A program made the position numbers and the translations under genes. The notes under the pieces are model-generated. The model had not been told where the DNA came from. It saw only the letters and a list, made by a program, of their open reading frames with translations, and ran no database searches. A stretch of 64,000 bases of DNA, from the NCBI RefSeq assembly GCF_006716885.1, contig NZ_VFPU01000001.1, forward strand, positions 1,736,001 through 1,800,000, read 5' to 3'. The stretch comes from Ornithinimicrobium humiphilum (GTDB lineage Bacteria; Actinomycetota; Actinomycetes; Actinomycetales; Dermatophilaceae). Below, piece by piece: positions 18,680-29,441 of this stretch (position 1 is its first letter; every line of letters starts with the position of its first letter).

Positions 18680-19473
18680 CGTCCGACCTGCCCGACCAGT
18701 CACGGAGTGATTCCACAGTGAGCACCACCCGACCGTTCACCGTCTACCCGGCGATCGACGTGCGGCACGGAGCCGTCGTCCGGCTCCTCAAGGGGGACTA
18801 CGACCAGGAGACGCAGTACTCCGACGACCCGGTGACGGTCGCCGAGTCCTACGCCCGCGCAGGCGCCCGCTGGCTGCACCTGGTCGACCTCGACGCCGCC
18901 CGCGAGGGCCGCTACACCCTCGACGGGATGCTGCAGCAGATCGTCGAGCGCACCGGGCTGATGGTCCAGACCGGCGGCGGAGTGCGCAGCGCCGACGACG
19001 TGCAGCGCCTCCTCGACGCCGGCGCCACCCGGGTCGTCATCGGCTCGCTGGCGGTGCGCGAGCCCGACACCGTCATCGGCCTCCTCGAGCGCTTCGGCCC
19101 TGAGAGCATCACGGTCGCCCTCGACACCCGCATCGGCGAGGACGGCGTCTGGCGGCTCCCGGTCGACGGGTGGACCGGCGACTCCGACCTCGACCTCATC
19201 ACCTGCCTGCACCGCTACGACAGCTCGGGCCTGCGGCACGTGCTGACCACCGACATCGGGCGCGACGGCACGCTCGGCGGCCCGAACTTCCACCTCTACA
19301 CCGCGCTGACCCGGTCGGCCCCCCAGCTGCAGGTCCAGGCCTCCGGCGGGGCCCGCAACGTCGACGACGTGCGCGCGGCCCGCCGCACCGGCTGCGCGGG
19401 GATCATCCTCGGCAAGGCCCTGCTCGAGGGCCGCCTCACCGTGACCGACGCCATCCAGGAGGAGGGCCTGTGA
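18676..19473 (+). CDS. hisA: ProFAR isomerase HisA (not PriA-like)
   Basis: TIM-barrel isomerase converting ProFAR to PRFAR; 265 aa from the ATG overlapping the hisH stop, or 251 aa from the GTG at 18718, which has GGAG about 10 nt upstream. Catalytic aspartates: D28 in YPAIDVRHG and the one in [29 protein letters not shown] and GKALLEG are present. Blocks such as [11 protein letters not shown] resemble E. coli HisA. Actinobacteria normally carry PriA, which also does the TrpF reaction; this protein lacks that appearance. Confidence 0.93.
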   Translation: MTSDLPDQSRSDSTVSTTRPFTVYPAIDVRHGAVVRLLKGDYDQETQYSDDPVTVAESYARAGARWLHLVDLDAAREGRYTLDGMLQQIVERTGLMVQTGGGVRSADDVQRLLDAGATRVVIGSLAVREPDTVIGLLERFGPESITVALDTRIGEDGVWRLPVDGWTGDSDLDLITCLHRYDSSGLRHVLTTDIGRDGTLGGPNFHLYTALTRSAPQLQVQASGGARNVDDVRAARRTGCAGIILGKALLEGRLTVTDAIQEEGL

Positions 19474-20261
19474 CCCTGGCCCGACGCATCATCCCCTGCC
19501 TCGACGTGCGCGACGGGCGGGTTGTCAAGGGCACCCGCTTCCGCGACCACGTCGACATGGGCGACATCGTCGAGCTCGCGAAGCGCTACGCCCGGGAGGG
19601 TGCCGACGAGCTCGTCTTCTACGACATCACCGCCAGCCCCGAGGGCCGCGCGGTCGACGTCGACTGGGTCACCCGCGTGGCCCGCGCGATCGACATCCCG
19701 TTCTGCGTGGCCGGCGGCATCCGCAGCGTGGAGGCGGCCCGCGCCGTGCTGCACGCCGGTGCCGACAAGATCTCGGTCAACACCCCCGCGACCCAGCGCC
19801 CCGAGCTCGTCTCCGAGCTGGCCGAGGCCTTCGGCGTGCAGTGCGTCGTCGTGGGCGTCGACAGCCTGCGGGACGAGGACGGGGTCTGGCGCATCCGGCA
19901 GTTCACCGGCAGCCCCGACGCCACCCGTGCGCTGCCCGTGACCACGCTGGACTGGGTCCGGCACGTGCAGGAGCTCGGTGCCGGCGAGATCGTCCTCAAC
20001 TGCATGGGGTCGGACGGGGTCCGTGAGGGCTACGACCTCCAGCAGCTGCACGCGGTCCGGCAGGTATGCCGTGTCCCCCTGATCGCGTCCGGCGGCGCCG
20101 GCACCGCCGGGCACTTCGTCGAGGTCTTCCGCGAGGCCGACGTCGACGGCGCCCTGGCCGCCACCGTCTTCCACAACGGCTCGATCGAGATCCCGGCGCT
20201 CAAGCGGCAGCTCGCCGAGGCCGGGCTGGTCGTCCGCACCGTCCCGGAGCCGGTCCGATGA
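19470..20261 (+). CDS. hisF: Imidazole glycerol phosphate synthase, cyclase subunit
   Basis: Cyclase partner of HisH producing imidazole glycerol phosphate and AICAR; 263 aa TIM barrel. D12 in [11 protein letters not shown] and the aspartate in [10 protein letters not shown] are the catalytic pair; [37 protein letters not shown] and ASGGAGT are family blocks. GTG start overlaps hisA (GTGA); stop overlaps hisIE (ATGA). Confidence 0.96.
   Translation: MTLARRIIPCLDVRDGRVVKGTRFRDHVDMGDIVELAKRYAREGADELVFYDITASPEGRAVDVDWVTRVARAIDIPFCVAGGIRSVEAARAVLHAGADKISVNTPATQRPELVSELAEAFGVQCVVVGVDSLRDEDGVWRIRQFTGSPDATRALPVTTLDWVRHVQELGAGEIVLNCMGSDGVREGYDLQQLHAVRQVCRVPLIASGGAGTAGHFVEVFREADVDGALAATVFHNGSIEIPALKRQLAEAGLVVRTVPEPVR
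20064..20072 (+). repeat. Coding copy of the 9-mer GTATGCCGT (inside hisF)
   Basis: Forward-strand exact copy within hisF, one of nine in the window. Confidence 0.5.
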
Positions 20262-20884
20262 GCGTCCCGCTGCTGCCCGAGGGCACCGCCGTCGACGACG
20301 TCGACTTCGCCAAGACCGGGGGACTGGTGCCCGGGGTCGTCCAGGACGCCCGCACCCGCCAGGTGCTCATGGTCGGCTTCCTCGACCGCGCAGCCCTGGA
20401 GACCACCCTGGGCACCGGTCTGGCGACCTTCTTCTCCCGCTCCCGCGGCACCAGCTGGACGAAGGGAGAGACAAGCGGCAACACCCTGGCGGTGGAGCGG
20501 GTCGAGGTCGACTGCGACCGCGACACGCTGCTGATCCACGCCGTGCCCGCCGGGCCGACCTGCCACACCGGCGACCGCACCTGCTTCGGGCCCGGAGCGG
20601 TCGAGGGCTCCTTCGTGCACGAGCTCGACGACGTCGTGCGGGTGCGCGACCTCGAGCGGCCCGAGGGGTCCTACACGACCCTCCTCCTCTCCGGCGAACC
20701 GCGCCGCGTCGCCCAGAAGGTGGGGGAGGAGGGCGTCGAGACCGCCCTCGCCGCCGTCGCCCAGGGCGACGAGGAGCTGCTCGGGGAGGCCGCCGACCTC
20801 GTCTACCACCTGCTCGTCCTGCTGCGGACCCGTGGCCTCGGGATCGCCGACGTGGAGCGGGTGCTGCGCGAGCGCCACGGCTGA
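20258..20884 (+). CDS. hisIE: Bifunctional PR-AMP cyclohydrolase / PR-ATP pyrophosphohydrolase
   Basis: Catalyses steps 2 and 3 of the pathway in one 208-aa chain. The N-terminal HisI domain (about 1-120) has [16 protein letters not shown] and metal-binding [11 protein letters not shown]; the C-terminal HisE domain (about 120-208) has [17 protein letters not shown] and [13 protein letters not shown]. Most actinobacteria have separate hisI and hisE, with hisE beside hisG, so this fused form is another gammaproteobacterial trait. Last gene of the operon. Confidence 0.95.
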   Translation: MSVPLLPEGTAVDDVDFAKTGGLVPGVVQDARTRQVLMVGFLDRAALETTLGTGLATFFSRSRGTSWTKGETSGNTLAVERVEVDCDRDTLLIHAVPAGPTCHTGDRTCFGPGAVEGSFVHELDDVVRVRDLERPEGSYTTLLLSGEPRRVAQKVGEEGVETALAAVAQGDEELLGEAADLVYHLLVLLRTRGLGIADVERVLRERHG

Positions 20885-20947
20885 CCGACCTCGGGCCGGG
20901 CCGGTCCCGGGTTGGCGCTCGTGGCGCGACGGGGTGAGCATGGACAG

Positions 20948-22450
<1,503 letters not shown>

Positions 22451-22469
22451 GGCCTGCGTCCGTCTCCGG

Positions 22470-22478
22470 GTATGCCGT
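22470..22478 (+). repeat. Intergenic copy of the 9-mer GTATGCCGT
   Basis: Forward exact copy in the 34-bp gap between the convergent POT and membrane-protein genes. Confidence 0.6.
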
Positions 22479-22484
22479 GGCGCC

Positions 22485-23099
22485 TCAGCGCCGTGCCGGG
22501 CGGCTGCGCAGGCCGACCTCCGCCAGCTCGAGGTCGGCGAGGGCGCGGCGGGCCTCCGGGTCCCCGGAGCGCCAGGCCCCGACCGGGTCGGGGTAGAGCT
22601 CCTGGAGCCGGCGCGGGCTCTGGCGGACCAGGGCGCGCAGGGCGAGCAGCTCCTGCGACTCGGGGTCGTCCAGCTCGCGGCCCAGCGCCGCCGCCCGCCG
22701 CATCCAGGCGACGCGGAAGAGCGCCCAGACGGCGAGGACCAGCAGCACCGGGGTCCCCGTGGTGAGGAGGGTGACGACCCAGGCCACGGTGCGCACCGAC
22801 TCCTCGAGCCGGTCGCCGGCCGCGACCAGGTCGGTGCCGACGGCCGCGGCCCCGGTGAGCCGCTCGCCGAGGGAGTCCCCGACCGCGGGGATGCGCGTCA
22901 CCTCGGCCGCCGCCTCCGTCAGCCGGGCGCTGAGCGACCCGCCCGCCTCACGGAGCGGGTCGGCAGGAGCGGCGAGGGTGGTGACCAGACCGAAGACGGC
23001 CCGTCCGACGAGCACCCAGGCGACCACCCAGCCGAGCAGGAACAGGTCGGCGAGGACCTGACGGGATCGCCTCACGGGGGCGTCGGCATACCAGCGCAT
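22485..23099 (-). CDS. Membrane protein of unknown function, two TM segments
   Basis: Not recognised. A 204-aa protein with hydrophobic segments at about 17-42 and 106-130, a periplasmic-looking helical loop between them ([28 protein letters not shown]) and a charged cytoplasmic C-terminal half ending with Arg-rich residues. ATG 23099 is chosen because upstream in-frame codons encode low-complexity Arg/Pro sequence. It diverges from xerD with 104 bp between start codons. Confidence 0.75.
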   Translation of the reverse strand: MRWYADAPVRRSRQVLADLFLLGWVVAWVLVGRAVFGLVTTLAAPADPLREAGGSLSARLTEAAAEVTRIPAVGDSLGERLTGAAAVGTDLVAAGDRLEESVRTVAWVVTLLTTGTPVLLVLAVWALFRVAWMRRAAALGRELDDPESQELLALRALVRQSPRRLQELYPDPVGAWRSGDPEARRALADLELAEVGLRSRPARR

Positions 23100-23190
23100 G
23101 GAGGTCAGTCTGGCGCAGCGGCGCCGGTGCGGTGCCGCACCGCGCGGGACGACCCCGGCGGGGCGGGCCGTCCCCGGCCCGACGCGCTGC

Positions 23191-23196
23191 GACAAT
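23191..23196 (+). promoter_or_regulatory. -10 box, leaderless start of xerD
   Basis: GACAAT, 7 nt before the ATG at 23204; no ribosome-binding site is present. Confidence 0.5.
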
Positions 23197-23203
23197 CGGG
23201 CCG

Positions 23204-24178
23204 ATGTCCGCACCCAGTCCCGAACCGCCGCGCCGCACGGCCCTGCGCCGCGCCCGCGACGGCTGGCTCGACCACCTGCGGGTGGAGCGAGGACGCTCCG
23301 AGCACACCCTGAAGGCCTACCAGCGCGACACCGAGCGCTACCTGACCTTCCTCGAGGGTCTCGGCGTCACGGACCCGGAGGACGTCGCGGAGCGCCACGT
23401 GACCGACTTCCTCGCCGCCCTGCGTCGTGGCAACGACGAGCACCCGCCCCTGGCGGCGACGTCCGCGGCACGCGCCGTCGTCGCCGTCCGCGGCCTGCAC
23501 CGGTTCCTGACCGTCGAGGGCGAGGTGGAGGCGGACCCCGCCCGGGAGGTCCAGCCTCCGGCTCCTCCACGGCGGCTGCCCAAGGCGCTGTCGGTCGACG
23601 ACGTGGGCCGGCTGCTGCAGGCCGCGTCCCTGGGTGACACCCCCGCCGCGCTGCGCGACCGCGCGCTGCTGGAGCTGCTCTACGGGTCGGGGGCGCGGGT
23701 GAGCGAAGCGATCGGGCTGGACCTGGACGACCTGGAGCTGGGGAGGGGCGACGACGGCACCGGCGGGGTCGTGCGGCTCTTCGGCAAGGGCGGCAAGGAG
23801 CGCATCGTGCCGCTCGGCCGCTACGCCCGGGACGCCCTCGACGCCTGGGTCGTGCGGGGCCGTCCGGCCCTGGCGCGCGCCGGCACCGGCACGCCCGCGG
23901 TCTTCGTCAACGTCCGCGGCGGCCGGCTGTCGCGCCAGTCGGCCTGGACCGCGATCCGCGCCGCTGCCGAGCGGGCCGGCCTCCGGGCCGACGTCTCACC
24001 GCACACCCTCCGGCACTCCTTCGCCACCCACCTGCTCGACGGAGGAGCGGACGTGCGCGTGGTCCAGGAGCTGCTCGGCCACGCGTCGGTCACCACCACG
24101 CAGATCTACACCCACGTCTCGACCCAGCACCTGCGCGAGGTCTACGCCCAGGCGCACCCGCGCGCCCGGGCCCGCTGA
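23204..24178 (+). CDS. xerD: Site-specific tyrosine recombinase XerD
   Basis: Chromosome dimer resolution recombinase acting at dif with XerC and FtsK; 324 aa. N-terminal SAM-like core-binding domain (about 18-105) and C-terminal catalytic domain with R165, K195 (FGKGGKER), H267-x-x-R270 (SPHTLRHSF), H293 (LLGHASV) and nucleophile Y302 (QIYTHVS). The spacing H-R-H-Y matches E. coli XerD. Position ahead of parA-scpAB is the standard actinobacterial order, so this is housekeeping rather than phage-derived. Confidence 0.95.
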   Translation: MSAPSPEPPRRTALRRARDGWLDHLRVERGRSEHTLKAYQRDTERYLTFLEGLGVTDPEDVAERHVTDFLAALRRGNDEHPPLAATSAARAVVAVRGLHRFLTVEGEVEADPAREVQPPAPPRRLPKALSVDDVGRLLQAASLGDTPAALRDRALLELLYGSGARVSEAIGLDLDDLELGRGDDGTGGVVRLFGKGGKERIVPLGRYARDALDAWVVRGRPALARAGTGTPAVFVNVRGGRLSRQSAWTAIRAAAERAGLRADVSPHTLRHSFATHLLDGGADVRVVQELLGHASVTTTQIYTHVSTQHLREVYAQAHPRARAR

Positions 24179-24207
24179 CCTCCCGGAAGAGGCGGTCGGA
24201 GCAGACC

Positions 24208-24224
24208 CTCGACCTCAGGTCGAG
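24208..24224. other. 17-bp palindrome upstream of parA
   Basis: CTCGACCT and AGGTCGAG (8-bp arms) around one C, about 36 bp before a possible -10 (TAGTGT, 24260-24265). It could be an operator or a weak xerD terminator. The function is not known. Confidence 0.4.
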
Positions 24225-24316
24225 GTTGACGGGCCGGGGCGGGGAGCCGCCCGACCCGTTAGTGTTTCGGTGATCGGCGGGAGGCCGACCACGAGCGATC
24301 GAGGCTGGAGAGATAC

Positions 24317-25219
24317 GTGAAGCGCGAGGCAACCGCGACGTACGACCGCCTGCCCGGGACGGAGGACACGGGCGTGGGCCAGGAGGGGCCGACCGGCCGA
24401 CCCCTGCCCGACTTCCCCGTGCCCGCCCCGCTGAGCAGCCACGGGCCTGCGCGCATCATCGCGATGTGCAACCAGAAGGGCGGCGTCGGCAAGACGACCA
24501 GCACCATCAACCTGGGCGCGGCCCTGGCCGAGTACGGCCGGCGCGTGCTCATGGTCGACTTCGACCCCCAGGGTGCCCTGTCCGTCGGCCTCGGCGTGCG
24601 CACGCACGAGCTCGACATCACGGTCTACAACCTCATGGTCGAGCGCGGCCACGACATCCGCGACGTCATCCAGACCACCCGGGTGCCCAACATCGACATC
24701 CTGCCGGCCAACATCGACCTGTCGGCCGCCGAGGTGCAGCTGGTCGGCGAGGTCGCCCGCGAGCAGATCCTGGCCCGCGTGCTGCGGCCGGTGCTCGACG
24801 ACTACGACGTGGTCCTCATCGACTGCCAGCCCTCGCTCGGCCTGCTCACCGTCAACGCGCTCACCGCGGCGCACGGCGTCGTCATCCCGCTGGAGTGCGA
24901 GTTCTTCGCGATGCGCGGCGTGGCGCTGCTCATCGAGACGATCGAGAAGATCACCGACCGCCTCAACCCGCGCCTGCAGATCGACGGCATCCTGGCCACC
25001 ATGTACGACGGCCGGACGCTGCACTCCCGCGAGGTCGTGCGCAGCGTGGTCGACCACTTCCAGGACCAGGTCTTCCACACCGTCATCAGCCGCACCGTGA
25101 AGTTTCCCGATGCGACCCTCGCGGCCGAGCCCATCACCTCCTACGCCAGCACCCACGCGGGTGCCGAGGCCTACCGCCAGCTGGCCCGCGAGCTCATCAG
25201 CCGCGGCGGCGCCCCCTGA
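24317..25219 (+). CDS. parA: ParA-family ATPase
   Basis: A 300-aa P-loop ATPase with the deviant Walker A of the ParA/MinD family (CNQKGGVGKTTSTINL), VDFDPQG and DCQPSLGLLTVNAL. An unstructured 45-residue N-terminus precedes the domain. No parB follows; instead scpA and scpB lie directly downstream, as in mycobacteria (Rv1708-Rv1710), so it is the Soj-like protein of this locus and not the oriC-linked ParA. GTG start with GGAGAG upstream. Confidence 0.92.
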   Translation: MKREATATYDRLPGTEDTGVGQEGPTGRPLPDFPVPAPLSSHGPARIIAMCNQKGGVGKTTSTINLGAALAEYGRRVLMVDFDPQGALSVGLGVRTHELDITVYNLMVERGHDIRDVIQTTRVPNIDILPANIDLSAAEVQLVGEVAREQILARVLRPVLDDYDVVLIDCQPSLGLLTVNALTAAHGVVIPLECEFFAMRGVALLIETIEKITDRLNPRLQIDGILATMYDGRTLHSREVVRSVVDHFQDQVFHTVISRTVKFPDATLAAEPITSYASTHAGAEAYRQLARELISRGGAP

Positions 25220-25221
25220 CC

Positions 25222-26151
25222 GTGACCGCCGCCCCGCCGGCCGGGGCCGGGGCACCGGTCGCGCCGGAGGACCAGCAGGAGCAGGGGAGCGGGCAGGAGC
25301 CCGCCGCCGCTCCCGTCACGCCCGGCGGCGTGCTGACCCGCTCCTCGAGCGGCTTCGAGGTCCACCTCGACGTCTTCTCGGGGCCCTTCGAGCTGCTCCT
25401 CGGGCTCATCGCCAAGCACAAGCTCGACGTCACGGAGATCGCGCTGGCGCGCGTCACCGACGAGTTCGTCGCCTACATCCGCGCGGCGCAGGCGGCCGAG
25501 GACGACTGGGACCTGTCGCAGGCCAGCGAGTTCGTGCTCATCGCCGCCACGCTGCTCGACCTCAAGGCGGCGCGGCTGCTGCCGAGCGCCCGCGAGGACG
25601 ACGAGGAGGACCTCGCGCTCATCGAGGCCCGCGACCTGCTCTTCGCCCGGCTGCTGCAGTACCGCGCCTTCAAGCAGGTCGCCGGGGAGCTGCGGCTACG
25701 GATGGAGGGCGCGGGGCGGATCTTCGCCCGCGACGTCGGCGTGGAGGAACGCTTCGCCTCGCTGCTGCCCGAGCTCGTGCTGACCGTCACGCCCGAGCAG
25801 CTGGCGATGATTGCCGGTCGCGCGATGATCCCGCGCCCGCCGCCCACCGTCGGGGTGTCCCACCTGCACGCGCCCCAGGTGTCGGTGCGCGAGCAGGCCT
25901 CCCTCGTCGTCGAGCGGCTGCGCGAGAAGGGGACGCTGAGCTTCCGCGAGATCGTCGCCGACGCCGACAGCACGCTGGTCATCGTGGCGCGCTTCCTGGC
26001 CCTGCTCGAGCTCTTCCGCGACACCGTCCTGACCTTCGACCAGCCCGAGCCGCTGGGTGAGCTGACGGTGCGCTGGACCGGGCCGGACCGGGGCCGTGTG
26101 GAGGTCAGCGACGAGTTCGACGAGGATGGCACCGACGAGGTGGACCGATGA
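25222..26151 (+). CDS. scpA: Segregation and condensation protein A
   Basis: Kleisin subunit that links Smc with ScpB in the bacterial condensin; 309 aa. After a Pro/Ala/Glu-rich N-terminus (about 1-40) comes the conserved VHLDVFSGPFELLLGLIAKHKLDVTEI start of ScpA, and a C-terminal winged helix (about 220-290). The GTG start is 2 bp after the parA stop. The stop overlaps scpB (ATGA). Confidence 0.94.
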   Translation: MTAAPPAGAGAPVAPEDQQEQGSGQEPAAAPVTPGGVLTRSSSGFEVHLDVFSGPFELLLGLIAKHKLDVTEIALARVTDEFVAYIRAAQAAEDDWDLSQASEFVLIAATLLDLKAARLLPSAREDDEEDLALIEARDLLFARLLQYRAFKQVAGELRLRMEGAGRIFARDVGVEERFASLLPELVLTVTPEQLAMIAGRAMIPRPPPTVGVSHLHAPQVSVREQASLVVERLREKGTLSFREIVADADSTLVIVARFLALLELFRDTVLTFDQPEPLGELTVRWTGPDRGRVEVSDEFDEDGTDEVDR

Positions 26152-26819
26152 GCGAGCGCACGGAGGAGCAGCAGGTGCAGCACGACCTGCCCGCAGGGCA
26201 CGACGACGCCGGCGCGTCGCCCCCCGACGAGGGCGAGCAGCAGGTCGCCTTCGACATCAACGACTTCCCGGGCGGTGCCCGCTCCGCGGTCGAGGCCGTG
26301 CTCATGGTCATCGACGAGCCGGTGACCGAGGAAGCCCTCGCCTCCGCCCTGGAGCTGCCGGTCGAGGACGTCGGCTCGATCCTCGACGAGCTGGCGCAGG
26401 ACTACGCCGACTCCGAGCGGGGGTTCATGCTGCGCCGGCTCGGTGGCGGGTGGCGGATCTACTCCCGCCCGGAATACGCACCGGTGGTCGAGAAGTTCCT
26501 TCTCGGGGGCCAGCAGGCCCGCTTGACCCAGGCAGCCCTGGAGACGCTGGCCGTCATCGCCTACCGGCAGCCGATCAGCCGGGCCCGCATCGGTGCCATC
26601 CGCGGCGTGAACGTCGACGGTGTGGTGCGCACGCTGCTGGCGCGCGGGATGGTCCGGGAGACGGGCCAGGACACCACCTCGGGCGCGGTGCTCTACGGCA
26701 CCACCGACCTCTTTCTCCAACGCATGGGACTGGACTCCCTCGACGATCTACCGGCGCTCGCGCCCTACCTGCCCTCGGCCGAGGTGCTGGAGGAGCTCGC
26801 CGCGGAAGGACTGGCATGA
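26148..26819 (+). CDS. scpB: Segregation and condensation protein B
   Basis: Winged-helix partner of ScpA; 223 aa. An acidic, Gln-rich 45-residue tail precedes the two winged helices (AVEAVLMVIDEPVTEEALAS and LTQAALETLAVIAYRQPISRARIGAIRGV). Translationally coupled to scpA and rluB by ATGA overlaps. Confidence 0.95.
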   Translation: MSERTEEQQVQHDLPAGHDDAGASPPDEGEQQVAFDINDFPGGARSAVEAVLMVIDEPVTEEALASALELPVEDVGSILDELAQDYADSERGFMLRRLGGGWRIYSRPEYAPVVEKFLLGGQQARLTQAALETLAVIAYRQPISRARIGAIRGVNVDGVVRTLLARGMVRETGQDTTSGAVLYGTTDLFLQRMGLDSLDDLPALAPYLPSAEVLEELAAEGLA

Positions 26820-27802
26820 ACGACGGACGCAACTCGGGCGGCTCGGGCCGCGGCAGGAGCCCGCAGGGCGGGGGCCGCTCCGGCGGCAACCGCTCCGGCG
26901 GGGGCGGCAAGGGCGGCGCCGGCCGCACCGGCGGCGGTCGCGGGGGTGGTTCGGGCCGACCCTCGCGCCGCTCCCTCGACGGCGGCACCGCCGGGCCCCG
27001 ACGGGCCGGGGCCTCCCGCCCGCCGCGCGGCCGCCAGCAGCCCCCCGGCCCCTCGACCCAGGTCGACGTCCACGACCCCGAGGGCGTGCGCCTGCAGAAG
27101 CTGCTCGCCTCCGCCGGCTTCGGCAGCCGCCGCGCCTGCGAGAAGCTCATCGCCGACGGCCGCGTGCAGGTCGACGGCCAGGTCGTGCGCGAGCTCGGCG
27201 TGCGCGTCGACGCCTCGCGCCAGGTCGTGCACGTCGACGGCGACCGCGTCGTGCTCGACACCGACAAGGTCTACCTCGCCTTCAACAAGCCGGCCGGCGT
27301 GGTCTCGACCATGGACGACGACGAGGGCCGCCCGTGCCTGGCCGACTACGTCGGGCACCTCTCGCAGCGCCTCTTCCACGTCGGTCGTCTCGACTTCGAC
27401 ACCGAGGGCCTGCTGCTGCTCACCAACGACGGTGACCTCGCCCACCGGTTGCAGCACCCCGCCTACGGCATCCCCAAGACCTACGTCGCGCAGGTGCACG
27501 GCGTGGTCGGCAGGGACGTCGGGCGCCAGCTGCGCGACGGCGTCGAGCTCGAGGACGGCCTGGCCAGGGCCGACTCCTTCAAGCTCGTCGACTCGCTGCC
27601 CGGCCACTCGATCGTCGAGATCGTCATCCACGAGGGCCGCAAGCACATCGTGCGCCGGATGATGGACGAGGTCGGCTTCCCGGTCGAGATGCTCGCCCGC
27701 ACGCAGGTCGGCCCGGTCCGTCTCGGTGAGCTGCGTCCCGGGCGCTACCGGGCGCTGGCGGCCGAGGAGGTCGCCCAGCTCTACCGCGCCGCCGGTCTCT
27801 GA
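26816..27802 (+). CDS. rluB: Pseudouridine synthase RluB/RsuA family with Gly/Arg-rich N-terminus
   Basis: Large-subunit rRNA pseudouridine synthase, 328 aa. Residues 1-85 are a low-complexity Gly/Arg/Ser tract. An S4 RNA-binding domain (about 92-140; RLQKLLASAGFGSRRACEKLI) and the catalytic domain follow, with the catalytic aspartate in VGRLDFDTEGLLLLTNDGD. The tail resembles RGG-type RNA-binding extensions. It lies in the scpB-rluB-cmk-der order common to actinobacteria. The ATG overlaps the scpB stop. Confidence 0.93.
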   Translation: MNDGRNSGGSGRGRSPQGGGRSGGNRSGGGGKGGAGRTGGGRGGGSGRPSRRSLDGGTAGPRRAGASRPPRGRQQPPGPSTQVDVHDPEGVRLQKLLASAGFGSRRACEKLIADGRVQVDGQVVRELGVRVDASRQVVHVDGDRVVLDTDKVYLAFNKPAGVVSTMDDDEGRPCLADYVGHLSQRLFHVGRLDFDTEGLLLLTNDGDLAHRLQHPAYGIPKTYVAQVHGVVGRDVGRQLRDGVELEDGLARADSFKLVDSLPGHSIVEIVIHEGRKHIVRRMMDEVGFPVEMLARTQVGPVRLGELRPGRYRALAAEEVAQLYRAAGL

Positions 27803-27832
27803 GGCCCGCGGCTCGGGGCCGGGGGAGACCCG

Positions 27833-27841
27833 GTATGCCGT
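27833..27841 (+). repeat. Intergenic copy of the 9-mer GTATGCCGT
   Basis: Forward exact copy whose final T immediately precedes the -10 box of cmk. Confidence 0.6.
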
Positions 27842-27847
27842 TAGGCT
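27842..27847 (+). promoter_or_regulatory. -10 box, leaderless start of cmk
   Basis: TAGGCT, 6 nt before the GTG at 27854. Confidence 0.65.
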
Positions 27848-27853
27848 GGGCGG

Positions 27854-28573
27854 GTGCCTGACTCCCCGATCACCATCGCCATCGACGGTCCCAGCGGTTC
27901 GGGCAAGTCGTCGGTCTCCAAGGCGGTCGCCCGGCACCTCGGCCTCGGCTACCTCGACACCGGCGCCATGTACCGCGCCCTGGCGTGGTGGTGCCTCGAG
28001 CGTGGGCTTGACCTCACGGACTCCGCCGCGGTGGCCACCGCCGCCCGCGAGCTGCCGCTGCTGATGCGCACCGACCCCGACGCGGCCTCCGTGGCCGTCG
28101 AGGGCACGGACGTCACCGAGGCCATCCGGGAGACCCGGATCAGCACCCAGGTGTCGGCCGTGGCCACCAACCTCGACGTGCGGGCCGAGCTGCGTCGCCG
28201 CCAGCGCGAGCTGATCGAGCAGCTGCGCACCGAGCGCGGCGGCGTCGTGGTCGAGGGCCGTGACATCACGACCGTCGTCGCCCCCGACGCCGAGCACCGG
28301 ATCCTCGTGACCGCCTCCGAGGAGGCCCGTCTGGCCCGCCGCGCCGCCGAGCTGCACGGCGGCACCGCGGCCGAGCACCTCGCCGCCACCCGTGACCAGA
28401 TCGTCCGCCGCGACCGTGACGACGCCACGGTCAGCGCCTTCTTCGAACCCGCCGACGGCGTCACCGGCCTCGACACCTCAGAGCTGACCTTCGAGGAGTC
28501 GGTCCGGGCCGTGTTGGACCTCGTCGCCGGCCGCGTCGCACCCCCTACCCCCGTACCCCAGGAGCACCGATGA
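27854..28573 (+). CDS. cmk: Cytidylate kinase
   Basis: Phosphorylates CMP/dCMP with ATP; 239 aa. P-loop [15 protein letters not shown] (about 10-24), [13 protein letters not shown] and [15 protein letters not shown] are diagnostic. It has its own leaderless promoter, so it can be transcribed separately from the parA-rluB genes. The stop overlaps the start of the sulfurtransferase gene (ATGA). Confidence 0.95.
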   Translation: MPDSPITIAIDGPSGSGKSSVSKAVARHLGLGYLDTGAMYRALAWWCLERGLDLTDSAAVATAARELPLLMRTDPDAASVAVEGTDVTEAIRETRISTQVSAVATNLDVRAELRRRQRELIEQLRTERGGVVVEGRDITTVVAPDAEHRILVTASEEARLARRAAELHGGTAAEHLAATRDQIVRRDRDDATVSAFFEPADGVTGLDTSELTFEESVRAVLDLVAGRVAPPTPVPQEHR

Positions 28574-29439
28574 GCCTGCCGCACGACACCGACCCCAAGC
28601 TGGCCGCCTACGCCCACCCGGAGCGGCTGGTGACGACCGCATGGCTGGCCGAGCACCTCGGCGACGAGGGCCTGGTCGTCCTCGAGTCCGACGAGGACGT
28701 CCTGCTCTACGACACCGGGCACATCCCGGGCGCCCTCAAGCTCGACTGGCACACCGACCTCAACGACCCGCTGACGCGCGACTACGTCGACGGCGAGCGC
28801 TTCGCCCAGGTCATGGGCTCCCGCGGCATCTCCCGCGACACCACCGTGGTGATCTACGGCGACAAGTCCAACTGGTGGGCCGCCTACGCCCTCTGGGTGA
28901 TGACCCTCTTCGGCCACGAGGACGTCCGGCTGCTCGACGGCGGCCGCGCCGCGTGGATCGCCGAGGGTCGCGAGCTGACGACCGAGGTCCCCACCCCGCA
29001 GTCCGTCGACTACCCCGTCGTGGAGCGCGACGACACCACCGTGCGCGCCTTCAAGGATGACGTGCTGGCCCACATCGGCCAGCCGATGGTCGACGTGCGC
29101 AGCCCGGGGGAGTACTCCGGCGAGCTGCTCCACATGCCCGACTACCCCCAGGAGGGCGCCATGCGCGGCGGCCACATCCCGGGCGCGAGGTCGGTGCCGT
29201 GGGCCCGGGCGGCCAACGAGGACGGCACCTTCCGCAGCCGCGAGGAGCTGGAGGCCATCTACCTGCAGGAGCAGGGGCTGCAGCCCTCCGACGACGTCGT
29301 GGCCTACTGCCGCATCGGCGAGCGCTCGAGCCACACCTGGTTCGTGCTGACCCACCTGCTCGGCTTCGAGAAGGTCCGCAACTACGACGGCAGCTGGACC
29401 GAGTGGGGCAACTCCGTCGGCGTGCCGGTGGAGCGGTGA
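28570..29439 (+). CDS. sseA: Thiosulfate/3-mercaptopyruvate sulfurtransferase
   Basis: Tandem rhodanese protein, 289 aa. The N-terminal domain is inactive (about 20-140); the C-terminal domain has catalytic C247 in [14 protein letters not shown]. The CRIGERS loop is of the type seen in mycobacterial SseA. sufE follows with 2 bp between genes, as in the M. tuberculosis sseA-Rv3284 pair, suggesting a shared sulfur-transfer role. The pair sits between cmk and der, which are adjacent in mycobacteria. Confidence 0.93.
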   Translation: MSLPHDTDPKLAAYAHPERLVTTAWLAEHLGDEGLVVLESDEDVLLYDTGHIPGALKLDWHTDLNDPLTRDYVDGERFAQVMGSRGISRDTTVVIYGDKSNWWAAYALWVMTLFGHEDVRLLDGGRAAWIAEGRELTTEVPTPQSVDYPVVERDDTTVRAFKDDVLAHIGQPMVDVRSPGEYSGELLHMPDYPQEGAMRGGHIPGARSVPWARAANEDGTFRSREELEAIYLQEQGLQPSDDVVAYCRIGERSSHTWFVLTHLLGFEKVRNYDGSWTEWGNSVGVPVER

Positions 29440-29441
29440 GC

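Noticed and set aside
23204..24178. Tyrosine recombinase as an integrase of a mobile element
   Set aside because: Catalytic residue spacing and synteny with parA-scpAB identify housekeeping XerD; no attachment-site duplication or phage genes are nearby.
24226..24231. TTGACG as a -35 box for parA
   Set aside because: It is 28 bp from the nearest -10-like TAGTGT (24260), too far for a normal spacer.
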